A DNA stretch of 57,310 bases, taken from positions 1 through 57,310 of the forward strand of contig DESD01000048.1 of assembly GCA_002361935.1 (NCBI GenBank), read 5' to 3'. The DNA is from Ruminococcaceae bacterium UBA3323 (GTDB lineage Bacteria; Bacillota; Clostridia; Oscillospirales; Acutalibacteraceae). Each line of letters begins with the position of its first letter. The stretch's first letter is position 1. The notes under the pieces were generated by a model. It was not told the DNA's origin. It was given only the letters and a program-made list of their open reading frames with translations, and made no database searches. A program made the translations under genes and the position numbers. Shown here one piece after another: positions 48,695 to 57,310 of the stretch.

Positions 48695-49422
48695 TTATCA
48701 TACCCATCGGCAAAAGAACCGTAAACATCCAGCATTTCATCGGTAAATTTCCCGTTTTCCTTTTTTATTGAAAGTGTTGGCTCAATCCTTAAAAAGGGCT
48801 TTGAATTTTTCTTTCCCTCAATTAGAAACAAAAACGGCTCTTCACCTGCCTTATCAACAACAAAACGAAGTCTTTTCGGCTCTAAACAGTAATTTCTCAT
48901 AAGGCTTATTGCATCAACAAGCCTTTCGGGACGGTGGCACATACAGAATCTTCCGCCGTATTTCAGCAGATATGCGGCGGCCTTAACTGCATCCTCTATA
49001 TTGCAGCAAACCTCGTGGCGTGCAATTTTAGCGCTTTCGCCAAGCGATTCAATCCCTGTTCCTACAGGCTTGTACGGAGGATTCATCGTAACAAGAGTAA
49101 AGCTTTCCGCCGTAAAATACTCTTTAATTTCACGCAAATCACAAAGATGCGGCACAAGCCTTTCCTCAAAGCCGTTATATTCTATGCTGCATTTCACCTG
49201 CTCGTAAGCATTTTTCTGAATATCAAGACAATGAACCGTTTTCGGATATTCCTTTCTGAGCCACAAAAGCGGAATAATGCCGCACCCTGTTCCCATATCA
49301 ATCGCAATATCCCGTAACTTCGGCTTCGCAAAATAGGAAAGCAGCAAAGCATCTGTTCCAAAGGTATGTTCTTTGCTTGTTGCAATATGAACTTTATCCG
49401 ATAGTCTTTCAAAAGTATACAT
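48691..49422 (-). CDS. tRNA1(Val) (adenine37-N6)-methyltransferase-like (YabB/TrmN6 family)
   Basis: A 243-aa SAM methyltransferase. DTDALLLSYF-type start (here FGTDALLLSYFAKP), MGTGCGIIPLLWLRKEYP motif I and the adenine-N6 catalytic motif VTMNPPYKPVG are visible. The exact target is inferred from the family and from its place before rsmI. It follows lepA by about 90 bases. Confidence 0.9.
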   Translation of the reverse strand: MYTFERLSDKVHIATSKEHTFGTDALLLSYFAKPKLRDIAIDMGTGCGIIPLLWLRKEYPKTVHCLDIQKNAYEQVKCSIEYNGFEERLVPHLCDLREIKEYFTAESFTLVTMNPPYKPVGTGIESLGESAKIARHEVCCNIEDAVKAAAYLLKYGGRFCMCHRPERLVDAISLMRNYCLEPKRLRFVVDKAGEEPFLFLIEGKKNSKPFLRIEPTLSIKKENGKFTDEMLDVYGSFADGYDK

Positions 49423-49511
49423 TTTGTTTCCTTAGTTGTTATTTCGTGTTTAACACCTCATCCGCCGCAAACTGCCCCTTCTTCTCAGGAAGAAGGCCGA
49501 ATAGGTGGGTA

Positions 49512-51329
49512 TTACTCATCGTCGGATGATAATTTCAAAACAGCCATAAAGGCTTCCTGCGGCACTTCTACGGAACCGAACTGGCGCATTCGTTTTTTAC
49601 CCTCTTTTTGCTTTTCAAGAAGCTTTTTCTTTCTTGTTACATCGCCGCCATAGCATTTTGCAAGCACATCCTTGCGAAGCGCTTTAACAGTTTCCCTTGC
49701 AATAACCTTACCGCCGATTGCAACCTGAATCGGAATTTCAAATAAATGGCGGGGAATATGCTCCTTCAGCTTTTCGGCAATCTTTCTTGCTCTCGGATAC
49801 GCCTTATCCGTATGAATAATAAAGGAAAGCGCATCTATAACATCACCGTTAAGCATAACATCCACCTTAACAAGCCTGCTCTGTCTGTAATCCGCTATCT
49901 CATAATCAAAGGAAGCATAGCCCCTTGTTCGTGATTTAAGCGCATCAAAGAAATCGTATATAATTTCATTGAGCGGAAGCTCGTAATTGATATCAACTCT
50001 CTCAGGCGTGATGTAATTCATTGTTTTGAAAACACCTCTTCTGTCCTGACACATATCCATTATGGTTCCCACAAACTCACTTGGTGCATAGATATGTGCA
50101 TCGCAGAACGGTTCTTCACAATAATCTATATTGGCAGGATCCGGATAATTTGTCGGATTATCAATTTCCATCATTGTGCCGTCAGACATATAAATCTTAT
50201 ATACGACGCTCGGGACCGTGGTTACAAGATCCAGATTATATTCTCTTTCAAGCCTTTCCTGAATAATTTCAAGATGAAGAAGCCCAAGAAATCCGCACCT
50301 GAAACCGAACCCGAGTGCTCCCGAGGTTTCGGGTTCATAGGAAAGTGAAGCGTCGTTGAGCTGAAGCTTTTCAAGAGCATCACGCAAGGCTTCATAATCC
50401 GCTCCGTCAGCGGGATAAACACCGCAGAATACCATCGGATTCACCTTTCGGTAACCGGGCAGGGCCTGTGCTGCAGGATTTTCGGCTGTTGTAACCGTAT
50501 CACCTACAAGCGCATCATGCACCGTTTTAATGGATGCCGTTATATAGCCAACCTCTCCCGACGTAAGTGCTTCTGCCTTTTCCATAGAGGTTGCACGCAT
50601 ATATCCAACCTCAACAACGGTAAACTCCGCTCCGGTGGACATCATCCGCATTGTGTCGCCTGCTTTGATTTTACCTTCCATAACACGCACATAAACGATA
50701 ACGCCCCTGTAGGAGTCATAAACAGAATCAAAAATCAAAGCCTTAAGCGGCTTGTTATCGTCAGCCTGAGGCGGACGGATTTCATTCACAATATATTCCA
50801 GCACATCGCCTACATTTTCACCCGTTTTAGCTGATACTCTCGGTGCTTCAAGGCAGGGAATTCCAACAACATCTTCAACCTCGTTTGCAACCCTTTCGGG
50901 ATCTGCCGCAGGCAAATCTATTTTATTTATAACAGGAAGAATATCCAAATCGTGATCCAATGCAAGATAGGTGTTTGCAAGCGTCTGTGCTTCAACGCCC
51001 TGCGAAGCATCAACAATAAGGATTGCGCCTTCACATGCGGCAAGAGAACGGGAAACCTCGTAATTAAAGTCCACATGTCCGGGTGTATCAATAAGATTAA
51101 AAACATAGTTTTCACCGTTTTTTGCAGTATAATCAAGCTTAACCGCATGTGCCTTTATGGTAATTCCGCGCTCACGCTCCAGATCCATATCATCCAGAAT
51201 CTGCGCCTGCATATCACGCTTTTCAACAGACTGCGTAAGCTCTAACAGCCTATCCGCAAGAGTTGATTTGCCATGATCTATATGAGCAATAATTGAAAAA
51301 TTTCTGATATTATTTTTATTTACAGCCAA
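49512..51329 (-). CDS. lepA: Elongation factor 4 (LepA)
   Basis: A 605-aa translational GTPase that back-translocates or remodels stalled ribosomes. GTPase motifs: IAHIDHGKSTLADRLLE (G1), RERGITIKAH (G2), LIDTPGHVDF (G3), INKIDLP (G4). The LepA-specific C-terminus contains GDVTRKKKLLEKQKEGKKRMR. The start is TTG 51329, eight bases after GGAGG; the family begins with VNKNNIRNFSIIAHIDHGKS at this point and the longer reading to 51428 is not homologous. Confidence 0.97.
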   Translation of the reverse strand: MAVNKNNIRNFSIIAHIDHGKSTLADRLLELTQSVEKRDMQAQILDDMDLERERGITIKAHAVKLDYTAKNGENYVFNLIDTPGHVDFNYEVSRSLAACEGAILIVDASQGVEAQTLANTYLALDHDLDILPVINKIDLPAADPERVANEVEDVVGIPCLEAPRVSAKTGENVGDVLEYIVNEIRPPQADDNKPLKALIFDSVYDSYRGVIVYVRVMEGKIKAGDTMRMMSTGAEFTVVEVGYMRATSMEKAEALTSGEVGYITASIKTVHDALVGDTVTTAENPAAQALPGYRKVNPMVFCGVYPADGADYEALRDALEKLQLNDASLSYEPETSGALGFGFRCGFLGLLHLEIIQERLEREYNLDLVTTVPSVVYKIYMSDGTMMEIDNPTNYPDPANIDYCEEPFCDAHIYAPSEFVGTIMDMCQDRRGVFKTMNYITPERVDINYELPLNEIIYDFFDALKSRTRGYASFDYEIADYRQSRLVKVDVMLNGDVIDALSFIIHTDKAYPRARKIAEKLKEHIPRHLFEIPIQVAIGGKVIARETVKALRKDVLAKCYGGDVTRKKKLLEKQKEGKKRMRQFGSVEVPQEAFMAVLKLSSDDE

Positions 51330-51602
51330 ATGTGCTTCCTCCGTTATATAACTAAATAAATAATTATTTATTATTATATTAAATATAAGAAAAAAAATCA
51401 AGACACAGCAAAGGGGCACCCTGCACAAAGAATAATTGCCGAGCAGATTCTATGAACGGGTTTTGTTCCGGTTCAATGAAAAAACCCCGGTGCATACTGT
51501 TGTATACACCGGGGTTTTTAATTCGAAGATGAGCAAAATGAAAAAAATATTTTTACACATATTGCCTAAACCGCACCTGTAGTTCAAACGCTTTACAGAT
51601 AA
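51330..51602. other. Spacer upstream of lepA
   Basis: 273 bases without an ORF. It contains the strong terminator at 51476-51521 and an AT-rich stretch (51345-51395) that probably carries the lepA promoter, though no clear -35/-10 pair stands out. Confidence 0.4.
51476..51521 (-). terminator. Strong terminator downstream of the chimeric ORF
   Basis: CCCCGGTG pairs with CACCGGGG, with inner ATAC/GTAT pairs, flanked by A6 on the left and T5 on the right. On the minus strand it ends the rlmD operon. Confidence 0.9.
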
Positions 51603-52400
51603 CTATTTTATTTCAGCCCATACACCACTGTCATAAGACGGAATATTTATCCTGGGCCCGTAATAAACAATTTCAAGCTTATATATTTCTTTATCAACAG
51701 TAAGATTTTTGCCAAGCTTTTCTTCAGAATAAACAACAAAAGAAGCAACACGGTCATATGCAAATTCAATAACAGCATATTTGGAGCCTTCAAAAATGGA
51801 GTCCTTTCCGAATTTCTGATGGTACTTCTGCAGATAATCTTCATTAACCTTAAAGGAAAACTTAACAACCTTTCCCTTATGCTCCATGATTTTGCTGTCT
51901 ACATCAAAATTCATATCGTCAACGGATAAATAATCCAATTCGCTCAGCAGGGCATCCAGGGAATACTTTGATTTGAAGGCATCACTTTCTATAAACTCCC
52001 GGGGAAGCATCTCCGTTTTTCTGTAATGAACGGGATTGTTCAAATCATCATAATCATTTTCAAAAAGAATGCTTTTGGCCTCGCCTCCCGAAGCACTTTC
52101 GGATTTTCCGCAAATCGCTTTATAAACGCCCTTTTTATTGTATTCATCATACACATCCATTTTCATATTTGAAATTTCTCCGTTTTCATCACGGATACAT
52201 TCAATTGCAGGCGGATTGCCGTTTATCTGCAATACAGATGAATACATTCCGCCAATCATACATTCCTGCGTAAGAATATAATATTTCGTATCAACAGGCT
52301 GAAAAGTTACACAATCCGCAATAACTATACCGACAGACATAACCTCGTTGCACCAGTTTGTTTCCGTATCAATAACTGCAAAGTTTTTCATATTCTCCAT
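51603..52400 (-). CDS. Chimeric protein: truncated DnaQ-like exonuclease start plus unknown domain
   Basis: A 265-aa protein. The first 55 residues (FAVIDTETNWCNEVMSVGIVIAD, then YYILTQECMIGGMYSSVL) look like the start of a DEDD 3'-5' exonuclease (first acidic motif DTE), but the rest of that domain is missing. From about residue 57 the sequence changes to an unrecognised polar domain ending RINIPSYDSGVWAEIK, which is reminiscent of secreted or lipoprotein domains but lacks a signal. Probably the product of a deletion that fused two genes. ATG 52400 lies eight bases after the rlmD stop; ATG 52391 is an alternative. Confidence 0.6.
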   Translation of the reverse strand: MENMKNFAVIDTETNWCNEVMSVGIVIADCVTFQPVDTKYYILTQECMIGGMYSSVLQINGNPPAIECIRDENGEISNMKMDVYDEYNKKGVYKAICGKSESASGGEAKSILFENDYDDLNNPVHYRKTEMLPREFIESDAFKSKYSLDALLSELDYLSVDDMNFDVDSKIMEHKGKVVKFSFKVNEDYLQKYHQKFGKDSIFEGSKYAVIEFAYDRVASFVVYSEEKLGKNLTVDKEIYKLEIVYYGPRINIPSYDSGVWAEIK

Positions 52401-52407
52401 ATTCCCA

Positions 52408-53775
52408 TTATTCCTTAACAATTTCCGCCACACATTCCACATGCGGCGTGCGCGGAAACATATCAACAGCGGTAAGATTTTTGAGGCGGTAACCCTTTTC
52501 AGCCAAAACCGAAAGATCACGGGCAAGGGTTGCACTGTCGCACGAAACATAAATAATCCGCTTTGCGCCCATATTTTCAATAACATCAAAAAGCTCTTTC
52601 TGGCAGCCCTTTCTTGGTGGATCAACAATAACCAAATCCGGCTTCAGCCCCATTTCATCAATGCGTTTTGCACCTGCAAATGCATCCGAGCAGATAAAAT
52701 CTGCATTCTTCACGCCGTTCAGCCTTGCATTTTCCCTTGCATTTTCGATTGCAGAGGGAACAATTTCAATACCGACAAGCCGTTTGCATCTATCCGCAAG
52801 CGTAAGTCCGATTGTACCTGCACCGCAATACATATCCACAATCGTTTCACTGCCTGTTAAATCAGCATACTTTGCAACAAGGGAATACAATTTTTCACAC
52901 TGATTATGATTAACCTGATAAAAACTCTGAGGGGAAATAACAAATTTTTTGCCGAGCAGAACATCCGTTATTTTATCGCTTCCCCATATCGTTTTTGTTT
53001 CGCTTCCGAGAATAACATTTGTTTTTTCCCGGTTGATATTTATAACAACACTTTTAAGATGATTAAACGCATTCCGCAGCTCGGCAACAAGGTACTCACT
53101 ATCGGGAACATCCTTGCCGTTCACAACGGCACAAGCCATAATCTCGCCTGTTCCGAATGCTTTACGGAAATAAATATGCCTTAAAAGCCCCCTGCCTGTT
53201 CTTTCATCAAACGAGGTAATGTGATTTTTTTCAGCCCATTTTTCAAAGGCGTAAATACCCTTTTCAAATTCGGCAGGCTGAAGCAGACAATCCCTGCACG
53301 GAATAATCCGATGGCTTTTATAGGCATAAAAGCCTGCCGTTAAACTGCCGTTTTCTATACAAACAGGATACTGCGCCTTATTGCGGTAATGATTGATTTC
53401 ATCGGCGCCGACTATGTTTTCAATTGTAAAATCAATATGCCCTATCCTGCTTATTGCATCCTGCACCCTTGAAAGCTTATAGTTAAGCTCCTCGGCATAG
53501 GTCATATTACGGAAAGAACAGCCGCCGCATTTTTCGGAAACCGGGCAGTCACTTTTTATTCTTTGGGCAGACGCAACCGAAATTCCATCCACAATGCCGA
53601 TTGCATAATTCTTTGAAACCTTAATAATATGCGCAATGATTTTATCCCCGGGAACCGTTCCGCGCACAAAAACGGCAAAGCCGTTATATCTTCCGATTCC
53701 GCTTCCCTCGGAGGTAACAGCATCTATATATAATTCAATTTTATCGTTTTTCTTTAAATCCACATTAATCACCAT
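52408..53775 (-). CDS. rlmD: 23S rRNA (uracil-5-)-methyltransferase
   Basis: A 455-aa RumA-type enzyme. It has an N-terminal TRAM domain (to about residue 60), the [4Fe-4S] cluster motif CPVSEKCGGCSFRNM, motif I VDMYCGAGTIGLTLA, and the catalytic DPPRKGC followed by YVSCDSATLARDL. It methylates a uridine in 23S rRNA; Firmicute members may modify two positions (RlmCD), so the exact letter is uncertain. Start ATG 53775 lacks a strong ribosome site; GTG 53763 with GGTGAT is possible. Confidence 0.9.
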   Translation of the reverse strand: MVINVDLKKNDKIELYIDAVTSEGSGIGRYNGFAVFVRGTVPGDKIIAHIIKVSKNYAIGIVDGISVASAQRIKSDCPVSEKCGGCSFRNMTYAEELNYKLSRVQDAISRIGHIDFTIENIVGADEINHYRNKAQYPVCIENGSLTAGFYAYKSHRIIPCRDCLLQPAEFEKGIYAFEKWAEKNHITSFDERTGRGLLRHIYFRKAFGTGEIMACAVVNGKDVPDSEYLVAELRNAFNHLKSVVININREKTNVILGSETKTIWGSDKITDVLLGKKFVISPQSFYQVNHNQCEKLYSLVAKYADLTGSETIVDMYCGAGTIGLTLADRCKRLVGIEIVPSAIENARENARLNGVKNADFICSDAFAGAKRIDEMGLKPDLVIVDPPRKGCQKELFDVIENMGAKRIIYVSCDSATLARDLSVLAEKGYRLKNLTAVDMFPRTPHVECVAEIVKE

Positions 53776-53840
53776 TTTAATCATATCATATATAAAAATA
53801 AATATAAAGATAATTTTTTGCTGATAAAAAGAAAACAAAA

Positions 53841-53876
53841 ATACAAAAAGGCGGTGTATCAAATGATACACCGCCG
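53841..53876 (-). terminator. Intrinsic terminator of P-type ATPase gene
   Basis: GGCGGTGTATCA (53850-53861) pairs with TGATACACCGCC (53864-53875); on minus it is followed by TTTTTGT. Confidence 0.92.
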
Positions 53877-53888
53877 AAAAATTTATAT

Positions 53889-56585
53889 TTACTTTTCAAC
53901 CCTTCTTTGAATTGCCTTAACAATCTCAACAATCGGAATAACCGAGAAAGCAAGTGCCATTGCCGTTGCATATTCAGCAGCGGAAATATGAGCAAAATCA
54001 AATGCATCCGAAAGGAACGGAACATAGATAACAAGCGTTGAAAGAAGAAGGCTGAGCACCATGGCACCAACCAGGAACTTGTTCAGCTTGCCCATTCTGA
54101 AGATGGAGGCTCTTCTGGAACGCATATTGAACGAATGGAAGATTTCAGCCATGGAAAGCGTTAAGAATGCCATTGTCATACCATTTTGATGAATAAGCTC
54201 GGAAGCACCGGCCTCCTTAAGAAATGCCCAGAAGCCTGCACTTTGATGAAGAAGAGCCGAGCCGTCGGGAGTCATAATAAGGCCAAGAACATAGGCTGCA
54301 AGCGTTACAACCGTTACCATAACACCCTGCCATGCAACGTCAATGCCCATACCGTTTGCAAAAATACCGTCTTTGCTGTTTCTTGGGGCACGCTTCATAA
54401 TATCGCCCTCGCCCTTTTCCATACCAAGCGCAAGTGCAGGAAAGCAGTCTGTAATCAGATTAATCCAAAGAAGATGAACAGGCTCAAGAACAATTGCACC
54501 AAACAGAGTTGCGAAGAAAATGGTTAACACCTCTGAAAGGTTTGAGGAAAGCAGGAACTGAATGGATTTACGGATATTATCATAAATTCTTCTGCCCTCT
54601 TCAACAGCGGAAACAATTGTAGCAAAGTTGTCATCGGCAAGCACCATATCTGCAACATTCTTTGTTACATCCGTACCTGTAATGCCCATACCGATTCCGA
54701 TATCTGCACTCTTGATTGACGGCGCATCGTTTACACCGTCACCCGTCATAGCGGTAACCATACCCTTGCTGCGCCAAGCCTTAACGATTCTAACCTTATG
54801 CTCAGGCTGAACACGGGCATAAACGCTGTATTTATCAATGCTTTCATTAAGCTCTTCATCAGAAATATTATTAAGCTCTGCACCCGTAAGCGCACCGCTT
54901 GCATCCTCAACAATGCCAAGCTGCTTTGCAATGGCAACAGCAGTATCCTTGTGATCACCCGTAATCATAACAGGGCGGATTCCTGCGCTTCTGCATTCTG
55001 CAATTGCATCCACAACCTCGGGACGAACAGGATCTATCATACCAGCAAGACCGAGATAGCAAAGCTCTTTTTCAAGGAAATCGGCTTCCTCGCTTTCGGG
55101 AACCTCATCATATGATTTCATTGCAACACAAAGCACCCTAAGCGCCTGATCTGCCATTTCTTTATTCAAAGCAAGAATCTCTTTTTTGACCTTATCGTCC
55201 ATATCCACTTTTTTGCCGTTTATATAAGCCTTTGTGCAGTGGTCAAGAACAACATCGGGTGCACCCTTTGTATATTGAACATAGCCCTTTTTCACTGAGG
55301 AATGAACGGTTGACATCATCTTTCTCATAGAATCAAAGGGGGCTTCGGCAACTCTTGGGAATTCCTCGGTAAGAGTTGCTTTAGGCATATCCAGTCTGTT
55401 TGCCCAATCAACAAGCGCAGCTTCGGTTGGTTCGCCCTTAACAACACCATCCTCAATTGTGGCATCGGAGCAAAGTGCCATTGCCTGCGCAATCAGCTTT
55501 TCATTATCGCCCTTAAAATCAACAACCGTCATCTTGTTCTGTGTTAATGTTCCGGTTTTATCGGAGCAGATGACCTGCGTACAGCCAAGCGTTTCAACGG
55601 CAGTAAGCTTTCTTATAACAGCATTGCGCTTGCTCATTTTTGTTACGCCGATTGAAAGCACGATTGTAACAACTGCTGCAAGACCCTCGGGAATAGCGGC
55701 AACAGCAAGGGAAACCGCAACCATAAATGTGCCGAGCATACCCTCAAAGGTTACACCTGCACCTGTAACGGCATTGCGGATAACATCAAGAGCGAAGATA
55801 AATACGCAGATACCGAGCACAAGGAAAGAAAGGATTTTTGAAAGCTGATTCAGCTTAATCTGAAGCGGCGTGTCCCCTTCCTTGGAATCGTTGAGTGCAT
55901 CGGCAATTTTGCCCATTTCGGTATCCATACCTGTTGCTGTAACAACGGCTCTGCCGCGGCCGTAAACAACATTGGAGCCCATATAGCACATATTTTTTCT
56001 GTCACCCAGCGGAACATCATCCGAGCCCTCCGGATCAATAGCATCAACTATTTTGTTTACGGGAACGGATTCACCTGTAAGTGCTGCTTCTTCAATCTTC
56101 ATGGAAGCACTTTCAATAATTCGGCAGTCGGCAGGCACACTGTCGCCGGCTTCAAGAACAATAATATCGCCCGTAACCAGATCTTCCGAATGAATAGTTT
56201 CTGTTTTTCCGTTTCTGATAACATGGCTTGTTGCGGCAGCAATTTCCTGCAGGGCTTCAATTGCCTTTTCAGCCTTTGATTCCTGATAAACGCCAAGAAT
56301 AGCATTAATAATAACAACAAACATAATGATGATAACATCAGACGGAAATTCCTTGTTATAAACCGAAGTGATTGCCGAAATAACAGCAGCAACAATCAGA
56401 ATAATAATCATAGGATCGGCAAGTTGCATCATAAAGCGGTGCAAAAGGCTTTCCTTTTTGCCCTCTTCCAGTTTATTTTTGCCGTTTTGTTCAAGGCGTG
56501 CCTTCGCCTCTTCTGAAGAAAGACCGTTTTCAGAGGTTTTGCTTTCCTTTATAACCTCTTCGTACGAACGAAGATATTCCTTCAT
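53889..56585 (-). CDS. P-type cation ATPase (Ca2+/Mn2+ exporter type)
   Basis: An 898-aa P2A-type ATPase with about ten membrane segments. LTGESVPV (TGES at 170-173), the M4 ion-binding motif AAIPEGLAAVV (PEGL 299-302), phosphorylation site SDKTGTLTQN (Asp342), and the hinge TAMTGDGVNDAPSIKSADIGI are all present. The PEGL motif matches SERCA/PMR1-like pumps. Because the leader carries a yybP-ykoY (Mn2+-sensing) riboswitch, Mn2+ export is the likelier job, with Ca2+ as alternative. AAAGGAGC precedes ATG 56585. Confidence 0.93.
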   Translation of the reverse strand: MKEYLRSYEEVIKESKTSENGLSSEEAKARLEQNGKNKLEEGKKESLLHRFMMQLADPMIIILIVAAVISAITSVYNKEFPSDVIIIMFVVIINAILGVYQESKAEKAIEALQEIAAATSHVIRNGKTETIHSEDLVTGDIIVLEAGDSVPADCRIIESASMKIEEAALTGESVPVNKIVDAIDPEGSDDVPLGDRKNMCYMGSNVVYGRGRAVVTATGMDTEMGKIADALNDSKEGDTPLQIKLNQLSKILSFLVLGICVFIFALDVIRNAVTGAGVTFEGMLGTFMVAVSLAVAAIPEGLAAVVTIVLSIGVTKMSKRNAVIRKLTAVETLGCTQVICSDKTGTLTQNKMTVVDFKGDNEKLIAQAMALCSDATIEDGVVKGEPTEAALVDWANRLDMPKATLTEEFPRVAEAPFDSMRKMMSTVHSSVKKGYVQYTKGAPDVVLDHCTKAYINGKKVDMDDKVKKEILALNKEMADQALRVLCVAMKSYDEVPESEEADFLEKELCYLGLAGMIDPVRPEVVDAIAECRSAGIRPVMITGDHKDTAVAIAKQLGIVEDASGALTGAELNNISDEELNESIDKYSVYARVQPEHKVRIVKAWRSKGMVTAMTGDGVNDAPSIKSADIGIGMGITGTDVTKNVADMVLADDNFATIVSAVEEGRRIYDNIRKSIQFLLSSNLSEVLTIFFATLFGAIVLEPVHLLWINLITDCFPALALGMEKGEGDIMKRAPRNSKDGIFANGMGIDVAWQGVMVTVVTLAAYVLGLIMTPDGSALLHQSAGFWAFLKEAGASELIHQNGMTMAFLTLSMAEIFHSFNMRSRRASIFRMGKLNKFLVGAMVLSLLLSTLVIYVPFLSDAFDFAHISAAEYATAMALAFSVIPIVEIVKAIQRRVEK

Positions 56586-56623
56586 ACTTTTAAGCTCCTT
56601 TCAAAAAAAGATTTATAATACTA

Positions 56624-56668
56624 TATAAAAAAAGACTCATATATAGTATTGCTACTATATATGAGTCT
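56624..56668 (-). terminator. Riboswitch expression-platform terminator
   Basis: On minus: AGACTCATATATAGT (56668-56654) pairs with ACTATATATGAGTCT (56647-56633), followed by TTTTTTTAT. The right arm can also pair with TATATAGTATT just downstream (56626-56616), an alternative hairpin. Confidence 0.9.
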
Positions 56669-56671
56669 CAT

Positions 56672-56775
56672 TCTTTAAAACTAAACCAGCCTTTGTTTTA
56701 TTGATAAGGCATGATGTTGACTTAGTTCGCACCCGTTTAACAATTATGTGCGGAATTACTCCCTCATAAGGTATT
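56672..56775 (-). promoter_or_regulatory. yybP-ykoY (Mn2+) riboswitch aptamer
   Basis: On minus, starting near the transcription start: GGGAGTA (56763-56757), a stem around CCGCACA...GGTGCG, then GTCAACATCATGCC (56720-56707) and AAGGCTGG. GGGAGTA followed by GTCAACAT are the two conserved strands of the yybP-ykoY aptamer. It lies directly before a terminator and a P-type ATPase gene, a known target class of this Mn2+ riboswitch. Boundaries are approximate; confirmation needs an Rfam covariance search. Confidence 0.82.
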
Positions 56776-56778
56776 TAC

Positions 56779-56807
56779 AATATACCATATTTTAACATAA
56801 ATGTCAA
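56779..56807 (-). promoter_or_regulatory. Promoter of riboswitch-ATPase transcript
   Basis: On minus: TTGACA (56807-56802), 17-base spacer, TATATT (56784-56779). Confidence 0.85.
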
Positions 56808-56883
56808 TTTTGTAATTGTAAAAAAATCATAAATTTTATTGCTTACAAAACCGTAAATTTGTATGAATTTTCATACAGATATG

Positions 56884-57261
56884 TTAATCCTTATGGTTCA
56901 CATATTTATATATTGCTTTAAATTTTATAAAATGAAAGATGCAGTACTTTACGGAGAATTCTTCCATTGTTAAAAAGTCATCCACAAAATCTTCCATAGG
57001 GATTTCAAAATATCTTGAATAGATTAATAAAAGCTTCAACGGAGGCGCAGACCTATCCCGCTCGTAATTTGAAAGCGTTGTTGGGCTGATATCAAAAACA
57101 GCTGCCATTTCTTTTCGTGAAAAACGAAGAATTTTTCTGCAATAGGTCATTTTACTTCCTATTGAGGTTTTTTCATCCTGCAAGGGCTGTTCTCCTTTAT
57201 CGGAAAGCATTTGTTCATCGATGCACTGCTCAACCTCATCCAAAACATCATCTTTAGCCAT
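56884..57261 (-). CDS. XRE-family regulator
   Basis: A 125-aa protein. An acidic N-terminal arm of about 35 residues precedes the HTH: MTYCRKILRFSRKEMAAVFDISPTTLSNYERDRSAPPLKLLL (about residues 38-79). The C-terminus (FHFIKFKAIYKYVNHKD) is basic. AGGAG and AAGGA lie before ATG 57261. It is upstream of and in the same direction as the ATPase but separated by the riboswitch promoter. The target is unknown. Confidence 0.85.
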   Translation of the reverse strand: MAKDDVLDEVEQCIDEQMLSDKGEQPLQDEKTSIGSKMTYCRKILRFSRKEMAAVFDISPTTLSNYERDRSAPPLKLLLIYSRYFEIPMEDFVDDFLTMEEFSVKYCIFHFIKFKAIYKYVNHKD

Positions 57262-57310
57262 ATTCCTTCTCCTATTCTAAAAATACAAATAAAAAATGCG
57301 CAGCCGAAGC

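Noticed and set aside
52401..52628. N-terminal 76-residue extension of the chimeric ORF
   Set aside because: It lies in another frame within the 3' end of rlmD and is not homologous to anything recognisable.
1..57310. CRISPR arrays, insertion sequences, rRNA genes
   Set aside because: No regularly spaced direct repeats, transposase ORFs with terminal repeats, or rRNA sequences were found.

Overview
The window reads as chromosome of a low-GC, anaerobic, probably spore-forming Clostridia member (Oscillospirales/Ruminococcaceae-like). The reasons are A/T-rich spacers, strong AGGAGG-type ribosome sites, TTGACA/TATAAT promoters, a full-length SpoVT, an NfnAB-type flavin transhydrogenase, an archaeal-type three-piece glutamate synthase and many Firmicute core genes. 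The taxon is inferred from gene content only.

Layout. 0-2 kb: a truncated membrane protein, an XRE regulator, and a HTH/zinc-ribbon membrane protein pair. 2.4-5.1 kb: murA, walJ-like hydrolase, rlmH. 5.1-6.5 kb: a GNAT gene behind a leader-peptide attenuator, and a membrane protein. 6.5-10.1 kb (minus): HAD phosphatase, GPH-type symporter, metallophosphoesterase. 10.2-13.3 kb: nadABC. 13.4-20.4 kb: nitrogen block with an Amt-PII fusion, split glutamate synthase and purF. 20.4-23.3 kb: Cthe_2159-like protein, thioredoxin, and a hexapeptide acetyltransferase with an in-frame amber codon. 23.5-25.6 kb (minus): DUF4417-LHH nuclease with two tandem SUKH-like immunity genes, the second frameshifted. 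25.8-33.2 kb: nfnAB, PHP phosphoesterase, spoVT, a candidate small RNA, a YczE-like protein, a methyltransferase, and a PurF paralogue whose glutaminase site is missing. 33.3-36.6 kb: membrane protein, codBA, tRNA-Pro(CGG). 36.8-38.3 kb: small protein, GH25 endolysin, holin. 38.4-42.7 kb (minus): seven tightly packed genes (four GNATs, two methyltransferases, one P-loop protein) behind a second leader-peptide attenuator. 42.7-57.3 kb (minus): EamA exporter, Fe-ADH, IolB-like, alpha/beta hydrolase, mscL, radical SAM, rsmI, trmN6-like, lepA, a chimeric ORF, rlmD, a P-type ATPase behind a yybP-ykoY (Mn2+) riboswitch, and an XRE regulator.

The most interesting signals are two. First, the two attenuators, on opposite strands and 37 kb apart, share one design: TTGACA-N17 promoter, a 32-codon leader ORF with an internal hairpin at about nt 40-60, a segment at about nt 70-80 complementary to the terminator, and a terminator stem with the same CCGCTGAT/ATCAGCGG core. 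Both precede GNAT genes, which suggests induction by a translation inhibitor. Second, the DUF4417-LHH/SUKH module looks like a toxin-immunity or defence cassette. No CRISPR array, insertion sequence, rRNA or intact prophage was seen.
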